Below, in pieces: positions 44,256 to 56,335 of a stretch of DNA of 64,000 nt (its first letter is position 1; each line of letters opens with the position of its first letter). The stretch comes from Ischnura elegans. Taxonomy: Eukaryota > Arthropoda > Insecta > Odonata > Coenagrionidae. The stretch covers positions 5,146,001-5,210,000 of the forward strand of contig NC_060258.1 in NCBI RefSeq assembly GCF_921293095.1, written 5' to 3'. The notes under the pieces were generated by a model that was not told the DNA's origin, searched no databases, and saw nothing but the letters and a program-made list of their open reading frames with translations. Position numbers and translations under genes: made by a program.

Positions 44256-46029
44256 GAATCAATGGCATTGGTGAAATGGTGCACATTAAGCTGCGGTTAT
44301 TCGCAGACGACACTATAGTTCACAGGGGAATCCGTTCCAGTAAAGATAGGGACGAGATAACGAACGGCCGTACTGCTATAAAGCTTGGTGGGATGCATGG
44401 CATTTGAATTTAATTTAAAAAATGCGCAGTAATACATATTTGACTAAGCAATAACTCCCGACAAAATAGCTATATGATCAAGAGTACCCTATGTGAGACT
44501 GTATAATCCGCAAAATATATAGGAGTTCAACTCAATACTGAGCTTTCGCGAAATAAACATATTTGGGAAGTAAAAGGTTAATTAAATCAGAAAATGTTAT
44601 TAAAAATTACTATCAAATTGCGTGGATGAAGAGGGAGAAATTAGTTTTTTTCCTCACTAGACACCATTTTGAATACGCTGCCAGTGTTTAGTCTCATGAA
44701 ATATGCTTAAAATCAGAGATGTAAAAGATACAAAGAAGAGCTGCCAGGTACGTGAAACGTCGTTGCGATAATCTTGTTTTTATCACTGTGCTCTTAGATA
44801 AACTTGGAGGGGAATCTCTGTCGGCCCGTGGAGTGAAAACTATACTTAATCTTCTTTTTGAATTCAAGAGCAACTTATTTTCCTACGAAGTTTGCCATAT
44901 TTTATGAACATCAACACACTACACCATAATAGATCATAAAAATGAAATAAGAGAATTAAGTATTAGAACAGATGGATAGAGAATGTACTTTTTCCTTGAT
45001 AAATTAGAGATTGTAACGGCAGCGTAAGGACTTACTAATACGTTAGTTTATTCATAGTGTAGCCTACTAACTTATGTATACGTTAATGCAGGTTTCTGAA
45101 ATTTCTTATTATTTCTTACAGTATGTTACGTATGTTTGAACTTCTTAGAAAGATTACCTTTATGAGCAGTTGGCAATGTTTGCCTTTGCGTGAATTTGGT
45201 AGTACTATTTGTTGGTATGCGTAACATTTTTATGTCCGCGTGGTGTGCACGTGAGAATCCGATTGCATGATGTATGCTGGTGATTCATCACTAGGGTGCC
45301 TCGTTTTGCCACTTTTTTTTAGGAGCGAATCGTAATACCCGGCAAAAGTTGCGTACCCGCGTGGGTATTACAGATATGATTTTTTTTCAAAATCGGTTAA
45401 TATCTTCTGTTCGCCATTTTGTCTTGAAATTTCGAAATTTTCAACGAAAAACGTTAAAAATGTAAATAATTTAAATTTGGTTTCAGCAAGCACTCATTTT
45501 TTCCAATGGTGTATAACATTGGTCTTTCCTTGATATTTTAGACCAAATACGTCAGCTCTATTCCTTTTAATTATCGAGAAAATGACCTTTTATCGTGTCC
45601 CCGAAAGCAGTTTTTGTGGGTAGGCAACCCGCAATACGCATTGTCATTCTACGCTATATATGCGATAAATGACGCAAAATAGAGATGTTTTTCAGTCAAA
45701 AACGTGTAAACCATGTCTGAAGTTGTCAAGGGTAGTCACTCGGGTGAGTGTATGCTCTTTTATGCCATCGCCGACTATATTGACCATATTTTCGTGTAAG
45801 AAGATATCACTGAAGATGAAATTATCATTCGGGATTCACTGTGACGGTTTTATGTCCCTCAAGGGTCAAATTCACCTCCCCTGCATTCAGAAAAGAGATT
45901 TATTTTAGTATCATCTAGCAAATGTAGAGATCCTCGCTCACCTATCCAGAGAATCTAGCCATGCGACCCAGAGCCCATCACGTGGAGGTGGCTGCACCTT
46001 GGGCTCCTCCGCCTCCTCTACCCAACCAA

Positions 46030-47507
46030 CCAACGTTATGCAGACCAGTTTGTTTGTTCTGGATCGTCACCGTCCGGAAATATTGTGAAAAATTGAGATT
46101 TCGATTGAAATTTTGGCAGAACTTGCCGTGAAATCAAAGTGGATCTGATAACGTCATCCTTGGCGTTATTGCCGCATGCATGGGAAGCAGCTTCGGAGAC
46201 TAGCTTCACTGTCCGTTCCACTACCACTGTGTGGTGGAGATATACGGCGAATGACTATTCTGGCGAAGTGTTTTCAGGAAGTGACAGTTTTTCAACGATT
46301 TCTTCATTTGATATATTCCTCACAACTGGTAGCACGATAGTAGAAACATCGGTGCTTTCCCAATGAATCATTTCTCCATAATCCATGGCTTCAAAATTCA
46401 AATGGGCAACACTTTTGCATCTGATGCCATGGTTTAAATTACCTACTTCGTGATCAATAGCTCTAAGAATTTTATTTTGTGCCTTCTGTTGGACAGTCAG
46501 TCGACGATCACTTATCACTACGAAAAGAATATTTTCTGGGAGTGCGGGAAACACTTTTGTTTGGATGGATGAATAAACTACTGCTTGGTACTTCCTTGGC
46601 AAGTATCTATATCTATGAATGGTCTCACAGACGTGACGATCATCATCGGTGAACGAAGATTGAGTCCTGATCCTACATTGCATCACTACGTAGACCTTTT
46701 ATATAAATGTTACTATTTCGAAGAATTTATTGGTAGGTTTCTTAGTCTAAATGTATAGCCTAAGAACTGTGTTAGCTATGGTCAACCAACGGGCTTTATT
46801 TAGTTTCCCAGGAATCATAGTGACTAGCCCTTCTGGACATATTCCAGACGCAATGGCTTGGGGTATCTTGACTAAGTACTTCAGTTCCTTATTAAGGTTT
46901 CAGATTTCTTCTGGGCTGTCGTTTGGCAAGTCACAACTTATGAGATGAAATTACACCACTAGGAGCTTTTCACATTCAGGCAGTTTTGAAACTAGGTATG
47001 TTTGCTGTGTATTAATACGGGGTGGAAAAAGCGCGGTCAATGTGGGCGGAGAGAGGTTGAAACGGCAAATCAATGAAAAGCAGATGGGAAATAGCCCAGT
47101 GCATAGGTTTTCCCGACATTTCTTCCAATTTTCGCGGGAAACCACCCTTCCAACCCGCATTGGTGTTCGTCTCGTCATACCCAAGAACTATATGGCTTAA
47201 CGTTATGTCGCTATATTGGTCTTGAACTATAATTCAAGCTTTTAAAGCTGCGTTAAGTACAGTGGATGTAATGCGTGCTGCAGCCCCCCCCCCCACTTAC
47301 GCAATATCTCTGGTGAATTATGGCAGTCTTATTGTTAGTCAAGTCTAATTCGACTATGGACTTTCTTTCTCTTGGTTTGGTAAATGACACATCCTTAGCG
47401 CACCACTCGTCATGGTTTTCCTCATCAACTTCAGTATCCTCAAAGTATTCACTTTCATTCCAAAACGACAACTGTTGATTCAGATGATTTGAGTTTAAGC
47501 CCCTCAT
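46030..47507 (-). pseudogene. Transposon protein of an unnamed arthropod family, broken
   Basis: Minus strand, N to C: near 47500-47255 an acidic part (NESEYFEDTEVDEENHDEWC); near 47090-46960 remnants ending KLPECEKLLVV; 46815-46751 GKLNKARWLTIANTVLRLYI; then 46686-46255 in one open frame with LRAIDHEVGNLNHGIRCKSV, LNFEAMDYGEMIHWEST and VRNISNEEIVEKLSLPEN; and 46227-46036 ERTVKLVSEAASHACGNNAK. I know these blocks (Lys-Leu-x-x-Ala-Arg-Trp-Leu-Thr-x-Ala-Asn-x-x-Leu-Arg-Leu-Tyr; Leu-Asn-Phe-x-Ala-x-Asp-Tyr; Gln/Glu-Arg-x-Val-Lys) from many uncharacterised repetitive arthropod proteins, with no established name. Stops, frameshifts and a gap after the Arg-Leu-Tyr block show it is non-functional. 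Confidence 0.6.
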
Positions 47508-47703
47508 TTATATGATTACGTTCAGCCCTTTCTCGCATTTTTTGACGTAGGGATGTCAATAGTTCCAATTCGGATTATTCTTGGACCTCGCTGTTCCATT
47601 AGGAACTGGTACTCTAGGATAGAAACATTTTTTTCTTGTGACAGACATACTTGGGAAAGATGTATTCAACGGTGTTTGGCGAGATGTTGTGGAACATGAT
47701 GAT

Positions 47704-48132
47704 ACAGGGCAATTCCATTTGTGACGGAATTACCTTTAGAGAAAATAATGCAATAGGATATTTCGATTGATTTGTAAAATACAAAACAATTGTAAAACTT
47801 TTAACTGTGCATGATCAAAAACATTTATGAAAGTGTTTTTCATGTACATAAACAAAATTAATTATTGAAATACCTTCTAAACAAGCCCATAATTAACATG
47901 TGACGGAATTACTGCGAGGTCAACCTCCTAAGTGTAATGATTTTAAACATCTTCAAAGCTCTGTGAATCGAAGTAAAGTTTGAAAACTTTTAGCAAGGGC
48001 TGTGAATAATATTTCAAGCATTGATTTCTTGAAATTCAATCAATTAGCTGTTGATTTATAAAGATAAAATATTTACAGCCCAAATTTTAATTTGTGAGAA
48101 CAAGTTGACATTTTCATGGAAATGCCCTACAA
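47704..48132. mobile_element. Small inverted-end element inside the large transposon
   Basis: AGGGCAATTCCATTTGTGAC at the left and inverted AGGGCATTTCCATGAAAATG at the right. TGTGACGGAATTAC occurs at 47719 and again at 47900. Borders and target duplication are unclear. Confidence 0.35.
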
Positions 48133-48138
48133 TGATAA

Positions 48139-48308
48139 ATGAAGAGCAAACTTAGTGCATGTCCACAGTAATTTTATTTGGTACGACGCGTTTCAGCGAC
48201 CTTACTTCGCTATCATCTACCTGGTACCTGATGATAGCGAAGTAAGGTCGCTGTAACGCGTCGCACCAAATAAAATTACTGTGGGCATGCACTAAGTTTG
48301 CTCTTCAT
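48139..48308. repeat. Long fold-back: 79-base arms, 12-base loop
   Basis: The arms 48139-48217 and 48230-48308 differ at about three positions. The loop is TACCTGGTACCT. The arm motif CTGATGATAGCGAAGTAAGG then ACGCGTC resembles Penelope-type termini, here head to head with nothing between. Confidence 0.85.
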
Positions 48309-49299
48309 GTATCACAATTGGGAAAGTTGGTACATTTGCAGAAGGCTATATCAAATAGTTTCGTCGCCTCCTTAGTAAAAGACTTTCATAAGTCTTCCTA
48401 TGTTTTCTGAAATACCGTTTTACTCTATAGGATTTAATTTGCCATATTGTTTTCATCATGTAGCGTGAGATAAGTTGAAGTACACTGGTTTACGTAACTA
48501 CTAAAATAGACGCTTTTTTCTAAACGGCACATGCCTTGACAGAAACTTCAGTGATATCTTCTTACACGAAAATATGGTCAATATAGTCGGCGATGGCATA
48601 AAAGAGCATACACTCACCCGAGTGACTACCCTTGACAACTTCAGACATGGTTTACACGTTTTTGACTGAAAAACATCTCTATTTTGCGTCATTTATCGCA
48701 TATATAGCGTAGAATGACAATGCGTATTGCGGGTTGCCTACCCACAAAAACTGCTTTCGGGGACACGATAAAAGGTCATTTTCTCGATAATTAAAAGGAA
48801 TAGAGCTGACGTATTTGGTCTAAAATATCAAGGAAAGACCAATGTTATACACCATTGGAAAAAATGAGTGCTTGCTGAAACCAAATTTAAATTATTTACA
48901 TTTTTAACGTTTTTCGTTGAAAATTTCGAAATTTCAAGACAAAATGGCGAACAGAAGATATTAACCGATTTTGAAAAAAAATCATATCTGTAATACCCAC
49001 GCGGGTACGCAACTTTTGCCGGGTATTACGATTCGCTCCTAAAAAAAGTGGCAAAACGAGGCACCCTATTCATCACCCCCTGCCAAACACCCTAGAGGTA
49101 GCTCGAAGGGTATTATGTAGTTAAACTTAAGTCATGCGTTCACACCTCTTATTCTGCCAACTGTTGTTGGGACGATCTCTGAAACAATCGTAACCCGAAC
49201 GAAGCATTATTTTTTCAGGGCTCTGCCACAAACATTTTATAAATCTCTTCCCTCCGCTTATGTTAAATTTGAAGAGCGAGAGATAAAGAGACAATTTCA

Positions 49300-50330
49300 T
49301 GACACCAAGGAGGATGAAATACACTGGAGTGGGCACCATTGGTTTCGAGCGTGGAGCGAAGTGTGGCATGAATGGGGGTAGGGTATGGGGGTAGAATCAA
49401 GCTTGGGTAGGACAAGCCATGCCTAATTTTACGAAAAAATTGTCAATTCCATAATGGTCAAAGCTTAAAATTCGATGACATTTTTTGTCATAGCTTGTTT
49501 ATGCATTTAAAAAACTATGGAAACCACATAGAAAACATTTATTTCTTGCTTAATTGATAGGCTTCAAGGAGTTATGTCTCAAATATCTTTTCCATGGGAA
49601 AAATTAGTATTAATCACCACGGTTACGTTTATAACCAACTCAGCTGAAAATAAAATTTTACGAGTGTAAACTAGTCAAATCTCAGCATTTGTACTGATAT
49701 TTCATTTCATTATAGCTGACGGAAATTTAAAAATTACAGTACAAAAGAATGGATGAAGGCCTCTCAGGTTTCCAACCTGGTCTGCTCTTAGCGAAAAAAC
49801 AGTTGCTGTTGAAACCAACAGTAACTGTTGAATTCAACAGTAATTTTGGACCACTGTTGAAACTTACTAAATTTTAAAACGTTGGCCTACAATATGCAGA
49901 CCTTGACCCGGTTGGAAACCCGAGAAGTCTTCATCCATGCCATTCACCGGGAAAAGCTCACATTCTTCAGTACAAAAGTATATTCAAGGATATCCCCAAC
50001 AGTAACTAACTAACAGTGGCTAACAGGACACAGAGTTTATAAATTATTAGAATTATCGCGAGTGACGGGAGAGCTGCGATGACAATCGCCAACTAAATAC
50101 TAGAGGTTATTTTTAGCATTTTTTGCTTAATGTAGTGGATTTTTAGAACGAAAATTAAACACCTCAACATATCAGCCGAAGACTTAGTCTAAAAACTGCC
50201 AAACTAAGATTGCAAAACTTTGACCGCGCTTAAAACTCGGTAGCAGTGCATCCATATATTTACGACTTCCTTTGCTGGTACGGATCGTTGAGAGGAGGTC
50301 ACACTGGAACTTAGATCACTAGGGCTCCTT
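49300..50330 (+). repeat. Dispersed repeat R4, copy 1 (interrupted)
   Basis: Order shared with 55600-56310: a GAGC(G/A)(T/C)GGAGCGA block, ATGCCTAATTTTACG / ACGCCTACTTTGACC, a long AT-rich middle including CTGACGGAAATTTAAAAATTA, GTGGCTAACAGGACAC and AACTTTGACCGCGC. This copy is interrupted at 49745-49965. The family is unknown. Confidence 0.55.
49745..49965. mobile_element. Penelope-type terminal pair inserted in R4
   Basis: The left end (ATGGATGAAGGCCTCTCAGG, TTTCCAACCTGGTCTGC) is the inverse of the right part (GCAGACCTTGACCCGGTTGG ... TTCATCCAT). It continues into ATTCACCGGGAAAAGC as in the fragment at 960-1160. CAGTACAAAAG flanks it on both sides (49738 and 49970), a probable 11-base target duplication. 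Confidence 0.6.
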
Positions 50331-50772
50331 ACTTTCCTCACCTCCATGTGATCGCAGCTGCATTCATAGTCACAGGCTTAAATTTGGTTAGTGAATCCCG
50401 ATTGCCCCAAAAATTAAGGTCCGAGAATTGAGTTCTTTGCGAATGTAAAATTACCGTGATGACGAATGGCATGAAATCATGACCTCGGAGATCAAATATT
50501 TTGACCTTTTCTAATTTTTGTGACACATATTCCACCATAATAAGATCTCAATCTCTGACTACAACGCAATATCGCCAATAAGGGACCAGTGGCGGCGCGT
50601 GCGTATATTCATGTTAGCAAGTGCACACCCAAGATGCATCAAGTATAAAAGAAAACTATTCCTTTGCAACAGGAAGGATAAAAATCCTGTCTGCATATGC
50701 AAGAAACATGAAGCTCCGAGCGCTACAGCTATCTCCTTTTCGAATTCACCGCTCCTGCAAGTGTGCGATCCC

Positions 50773-52734
50773 GGGTGCGGTCCAATGAATGCTACATTCG
50801 CTACCAGACGCTACAGACGGAAGTGCTCCGGAGCACCGGTCCATAGGCGCTACGTTCGCTACGAGAATTTCTTTTCGGACCGGTCAGAAGCGAAGTCAAA
50901 ATGGCGAAAATGAGCGAGGGCAAGCAAACTGGGATTATGAAATCGAAGAGATGGTTTTAAAAGCGAATTGAGGCGATTATGGTAATTGAATATTAATAAA
51001 TATGTTTGAATATCATTAAAATGAGTTTTATTTTTCAATATCGAGGTTTCACAAAGTAAAGGATAAACTTTGGACCGTATTTCTCACACCAACCCTCGCC
51101 TACCCTTCTAAATGAAACTCATTACCCTAGTAAAGGAAAAAGTAGGTACTCTACCTTTTTCCCAGTTGAAACATATTAACTTATAATGGTTAACGACTAT
51201 TAAAAAACATTAATCCATTTCATGTATATCCTATTATTCTTCAGATTTTAATTTATGGCATGAGTTAATTTGTCGACATATGTTCTTACAATCCTTTCTT
51301 TATATTACATGCCCCTTTTAATAATTTTTTGTTGCCTTTCGTATGTAAAGGCTGCTTCCAAAGACATTTTAGTTCATTTTGGGGGAGATACGAGAATGTT
51401 TGCGGATAGTTAGTTCTTGCTATGTAATTATTTAAATCACGATTAAATTTACATCTATTTACTAAGTGCGTCTACTCCGTTACTTCGTAGTCACTTTTAT
51501 AAGAGAAAGGCGTCCACATTCAGCGTCCATCATCTGCAACGTGAGTAAACTCTCCATTGCCTCAGTGCATTCCCTTCGAATTTCCGCCAAAAATTGACTC
51601 GCTCCTCCGCTGACCCAAGTTTTCAGGGGAGCGTCTGGAGCTGGTCCGGAGCGAGGCGGGAAACCGGTGTATGACGTTTGCCGTGACGTCACAGCCTAAC
51701 CTGTAGCGCTCCGTAGCAAATAAGGGTGCCTTCATAGCTCGGCGTTGCGTACTTGGGGGCGGAGCTAACTCATCGCAGCAAGTTGGAGCCCTTCACAGCT
51801 CTGCGTTGCGAAAACAAATGAAAGGCAAAAAGCGTCGGCTCCTAAAAATCGGCCTGTGAGCATATCATCTTAAGATTTCGAACCATACGCACAATACATA
51901 TGTTGTTTTCTGCATGTTTACCCAATTTCGTTTCTTAAAAGGTTCTTCTTAACTATAAATAGCATTAGAAGTTAATATGGCGACCATAAAGTTGACAATA
52001 ATGCTTGTAGTGATGGCCCTTGGCTATGCATTATTATGACCTTTAAATTTTATTTCCTAACTCGGAATATTCGAAAAATAGCTAATTACATAAACTCAAT
52101 GAACATGAGTAACGTGGAATGTTATCAGAAATATTTATTCATCATAACTGTTGTTCAAACAGATTGTCCTAATCATGTTAACTAAATAGCTCTAACTGAG
52201 TAGATCATGAGGGCACAATTATTGGATATAATATGGAATGTAAACGACCTTAGTCACCAACAAGCACCTCTCACGCTGTATTTAGCTTTTGATACCATTT
52301 ACGGGTAAGTGTTACGCTAATTTATGCTTCTCAGTGATTGTAATCTAATTTAGGGTTAACATTTGTCTTATGTTTAGGAAATATACGAAATATCTAAGCT
52401 GAACACTTCAAAATAATAGTAAATAATGAAATAAATAGCATTTGCCACTCCCATTAGAGCTAATATTGCATATTTGTGTACCCAGAAACAAACACCAATT
52501 CGAAATCGTCGGCGTACTGCCGCCTTGACGCAGAGAAAATCTGAACAGGTTCAGTTTTTCTGCGACGACGCAGCGAGCTGGAGACGTGACGTCATCAATT
52601 CTCAAAGACGGGCTCTGATTGGCTCGCTTGCCGCGGCGTCAACGCAACGCCGAACTGTGAAGGCCCCCTAACGGACCGCTGGGTGGCGCTCCGAAGCATT
52701 GGTAGCGTTCAACGGACTGCACCCCCCGTGGCAT
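50773..52734. mobile_element. Outer MITE, Harbinger-like ends
   Basis: GGGTGCGGTCCAATGAATGC and the inverted right end GGGTGCAGTCCGTTGAACGC form inverted repeats. It contains the element at 51724-52668. The target duplication is not clear. No transposase frame is recognised. Confidence 0.5.
51724..52668. mobile_element. PIF/Harbinger-type MITE, nested
   Basis: The left end GGGTGCCTTCATAGCTCGGC then GTTGCGT pairs with the inverted right end GGGGGCCTTCACAGTTCGGC then GTTGCGT. TAA flanks both sides (51721-51723 and 52669-52671). No coding content is visible. Confidence 0.65.
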
Positions 52735-54643
52735 CGCGCCGGGCGCATATTCGGTCTATGCGATCGCTTGAGGGTGCTCTGGCGGGACGAGGTAAGCGGG
52801 GGGGTACGTACAGTTCAAATGGGTGATGGGAGCAGACTCAAAACGATGCGAGTGCGCACGCGCATATTTTTGTTGACTGACTTGCAGATAGTGTAGTGGT
52901 GTAGCCGCCACCTGCACTACCTGCGCCCAGGATACTAGTCCGCAAAGTCCTCTGGATGGCAGTTCTTAACACTACTCCCTGATAGTGTGTACGAAAAGGA
53001 GAATGAATTTCACCTAATGTCTCTTGTATAGGTGGTGTTCACAATGATTATCTTCATGCATGCTAATATTATTTCTGTTCATGCCATTTTAAGGGTAGAA
53101 TGTACCAGTGATATGTTTTGCTTGCTATGTATTCTATTACGACGAAATATGATGCTCATGGATTAGGATTAACATAATATAATTAAATCATACTATATCT
53201 CCTCTAATGCACACCCTAGATAAATTACCACCAGCCGCCACTATAAGGGACCCATCTCCCACTTTTAAAAACTTCTTCTATGACATTGTTAGTGTATTAC
53301 GTCATTAAAAATTCCATTTTTCTCGCGGGCAAGGTTTACTCAACTATTTTACTCATTGCTTTCATTGCAAACTGCATCTTCTTTAAGGACTATATACACC
53401 GAATTTTGGCCTTTTTTACCACTTTGTGAAAATGAATGGCAAAGGGTCGAAGTATAAACAGATCATTTCTCACCATAGCCCACGTATTACCCGCGCAACT
53501 TTCAATTTTTATCCATGCCAACAGCAGAGGATCACTTTTTTCAAATTGTTTTAAATCCGTTAGTTAAAGGCATACAAAGTTACACAAAGACGGTAACATG
53601 AAAATATAAACAAGTTCACCTAGGAATTGTACTCACAATTAATTGGATCTCACAAATTCAATGGCAGCCGTGTTCCGGAGCTACCTGGTGTCTTCTTGCA
53701 ACGTCAACTTCGCTCTGACTCCCAAACGCAGGTTTATCTCACACTAATTTTTAATGCTCCGCTTTATCGGCTATTTATCTATAGGCACTCCAAATGACGG
53801 CGTCCAAAGATAGCTTGTGACTCTCTCGATATCAAAATGGCATCTTCCTAATTCTACAGCGGCCTCGTTGGAGGTGGGGTAAAACCCAAAGTGAAGTTTT
53901 CATTTCAAAGTGTGATTCAACGAAAAAGTATTTACACATGATATTTTAGGCCAAGTGGTTATGTAAGATTTGTGGTTACAAAATATTTAATTATTTATTA
54001 ACCTAATCAATTTTAATCGCATTTATTAATAAAACTAATTAATTAATTCATAATTAATTAATTAATTTAATTAATTCGTTAATTATTTACATTAAAAAAA
54101 CTTTTTATCTGTTATATTTAAAAAAATCATTTAAGTGTGTTTTACTAAAACCAAATCTAATAGAATAAGAACAATTTGTGTTATATGACATAAATAGTTC
54201 AGCTTAGGCTTATTCCAACAACTATGCCTAATAATCCGAGTCATAGTTATGTAGGATACTCATAGTTCACAAAGTTTACATATGGAAACATTAAGTACTC
54301 TCTTATATATCATTACATGGAAATCAGCCGATTTTATAATTTATTTTACTATATAGGCAAATGTTTGGATATTTTTACCTTTCTGCTCTGTTTTTCTACA
54401 TTTAAAAATGGTTGATGGAAGCTCATCTCGCTTAATATGCGTTATTTCAAAGATTATTTCATCAAAGTGGTCAAATGGCGAATTTTGATCCCCATATTTT
54501 TGTACGATGTACGATTCTACATCAAGTAGGGTACCTGAACCAGCCCTACTCAATACATGTTTAGTTCCTTAAGCGACCACATGTATGGAAAGATTTGTTT
54601 ATGTAGGGCACAGTCCTCTGGATTGTCGATAATAAACTACATA
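52735..54643. other. No gene seen
   Basis: Mostly AT-rich. A minus-strand frame at 54553-54341 (LDVESYIVQKYGDQNSPFDH) is unassigned. The AATT repeat is inside. Confidence 0.35.
54036..54095. repeat. AATT-rich simple repeat
   Basis: A run of TTAA/AATT tetramers. It is low complexity, with no sign of function. Confidence 0.8.
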
Positions 54644-55541
54644 GGGTGCTTTCCCTTCAGGCGACTCTCGCGCCACCTTGTGTCAACTCTAGTCAACTCC
54701 GAGCCAGCCACGAACGGAAAGCACCGTATGCGCAGTGGTTGATGCGCATAGAACTTGGTAGAACACGAGCACAGAACACCGGAAAATTTATCCAAAGAGA
54801 ACGACGTGAGTGATTCAGAATGAAGATCTGGAATGTTTTTTGTTTGTATTATTGACCAATGTTGGATTCTGATCATTGGCCATTTGGATTGTTCTCTTGA
54901 CCGTTTAAAGTAAAACTTGCGCTGAAAATTCTCTTTTACTTTAGATGATCGAAGAGCAGTTTATAGCCTATGTAATGGAAGAAATACATAGTGGCAGTAG
55001 CAGTGATGATTCCGAATCGAGTGTAAAAAGCGGAACCCAGAGTGAAAACCAGGAATCTGGGGACGATGTAATCTTAGAAGAGCTTTTTTTTCTTGTGATG
55101 AATTTAATAAGGAACGCACGGAGACTACAAAGGGTTCATAACTTTTTGGAAATCTCCAATTCCAAATAACAATAAAAATCATCTCACAATTGTATAATAA
55201 CAACTGTAAATTTAAAAAAATGCATATTTATCTTTGCATATAACCTATTTATTTAAAACGTCGTACCTTGAACATATCGCACACTTTCCAATAACTTATT
55301 AAAAAAATATTTCAACTCCAGTACAAAACTTGATCTCTTATAAAAAAGGGTTATCTCCAATGCAGGTGGAAGGTGCCAAAACAACTATGCGTGCGCAATT
55401 CGCCTGTCCGCTGTCTCAAACTCAGCTTTTCATCAGAGTCGGTGTGAGTCCGCCTGTGTCGGCAACTCCAACGAATGGATAAACAGAAGACACGACATGT
55501 GTCGACGAACGTCAACTTGCGTCGACGAATGGAAGGCACCC
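54644..55541 (+). mobile_element. PIF/Harbinger-type MITE with a short ORF
   Basis: GGGTGCTTTCCCTTCAGGCG and the inverted right end GGGTGCCTTCCATTCGTCGA share the start and then diverge. The flanks are ATA and ATT. The frame at 54945-55169 (+) starts after a TTTTACTTTAG stretch and encodes MIEEQFIAYVMEEIHSGSSS, then a Ser/Glu-rich linker and ELFFLVMNLIRNARR. It resembles the acidic N-terminus of some Harbinger proteins, but no catalytic part is present. Confidence 0.55.
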
Positions 55542-55599
55542 ATTGTAACCCTATGATGGAGTAGAGTGGAGAACTGCCATCCAGAGGAGTGTGATGTAG

Positions 55600-56310
55600 G
55601 GCAAGGTGGTTGTTATGTCCTGGAGGGGGCAACGCTGGTTCCGAGCACGGAGCGAGGTGCGACATAAGTGGGGGTGCTTGGGGAGGATAATCCACGCCTA
55701 CTTTGACCAAAACATTTGCAATCCCATAAGGGTTGACACTTGCTGTTTGGTCAAACTTTTTATTCATCACCCGTAAGTGCTTAAAAATAATACATGGAAC
55801 GCGCAATTTAAACCTTTTTTCTTTCTTCAGTGGTCGAGCTCATGAAGTTGTGTGTCAAACTTCTTTTCCAAAATTATTATTAATAGCCGAAATTACATTA
55901 TGCAACCATGTCAGCTTAAAATAAATTTTAAGTGTAAAATATTCATTTCCCTGCACTTATACTGGTATTTTATTTTTACTGAAGTCCATGGAAATTTAAC
56001 AATTAGTGTACAGAAGTAAATTTTCAAGGGATCCCCATTGGTAAAGTGGCTAACAAGACGCAAGAGCTTATATACATGGAAAAATTACGATGGCAATCAC
56101 AAGTGAAATGATATTAAGTATGGAAGCATTTTTCACTTCATTTAGCGTATTTTCCGGAAAAAACTTAGCCATCTCAAAATATCAGTCTGTGACTAAGTCC
56201 AAACATTTTCAAACCAAGATGGCGAAACTTTGACCACGCAACGAACACGGAAACAGCGCCTCCAGATATTTACAACCTCCATGATGTGTGGGGTGGATGA
56301 CGTATCAAGG
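55600..56310 (+). repeat. Dispersed repeat R4, copy 2
   Basis: Uninterrupted diverged counterpart of 49300-50330. It starts right after the Harbinger-type MITE and ends near AACCTCCATGATGTG. Its boundaries are approximate. Confidence 0.55.
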
Positions 56311-56335
56311 GTTGGTTCGCACTACAGGGTCGATT

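Larger units (their letters stand above)
43500..44480 (+). mobile_element. LINE reverse transcriptase fragment, interrupted
   Basis: The plus strand reads VLDGAVSNEVRVTSGDRQ, is interrupted at 43607-43867, resumes QGNVIGPILFLL, is interrupted again after 43945, and resumes at 44270 with KLRLFADDTIVHRGIRSSKD, containing the catalytic Phe-Ala-Asp-Asp box. The family (Jockey or CR1 group) is set by these blocks. Stops are present, so it is a relic. Confidence 0.65.
45292..49068 (-). mobile_element. DNA transposon with 524-bp inverted repeats, 8-bp TSD
   Basis: Arms 45292-45815 and 48546-49068 are inverted copies that I could distinguish only by the length of one T run (8 versus 7). The ends are TAGGGTGCCTCGTTTTGCC. 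TTCATCAC flanks both sides (45284-45291 and 49069-49076). The interior encodes, on the minus strand, a decayed protein of an arthropod transposon family (next entry). A second element (47704-48132) and a fold-back (48139-48308) are also inside. Eight-base duplication and TAGGG ends fit hAT or a related cut-and-paste group; the superfamily is not settled. Confidence 0.8.

Noticed and set aside
45669..45908. Plus-strand frame starting MTQNRDVFQSK, with an identical start at 48692 on the minus strand
   Set aside because: The identity is due to the 524-bp inverted repeats; the frame has no recognisable domain and ends differently in each arm's flank.
47281..47296. C homopolymer run
   Set aside because: Simple low-complexity tract within the broken transposon gene; probably a slippage site only.
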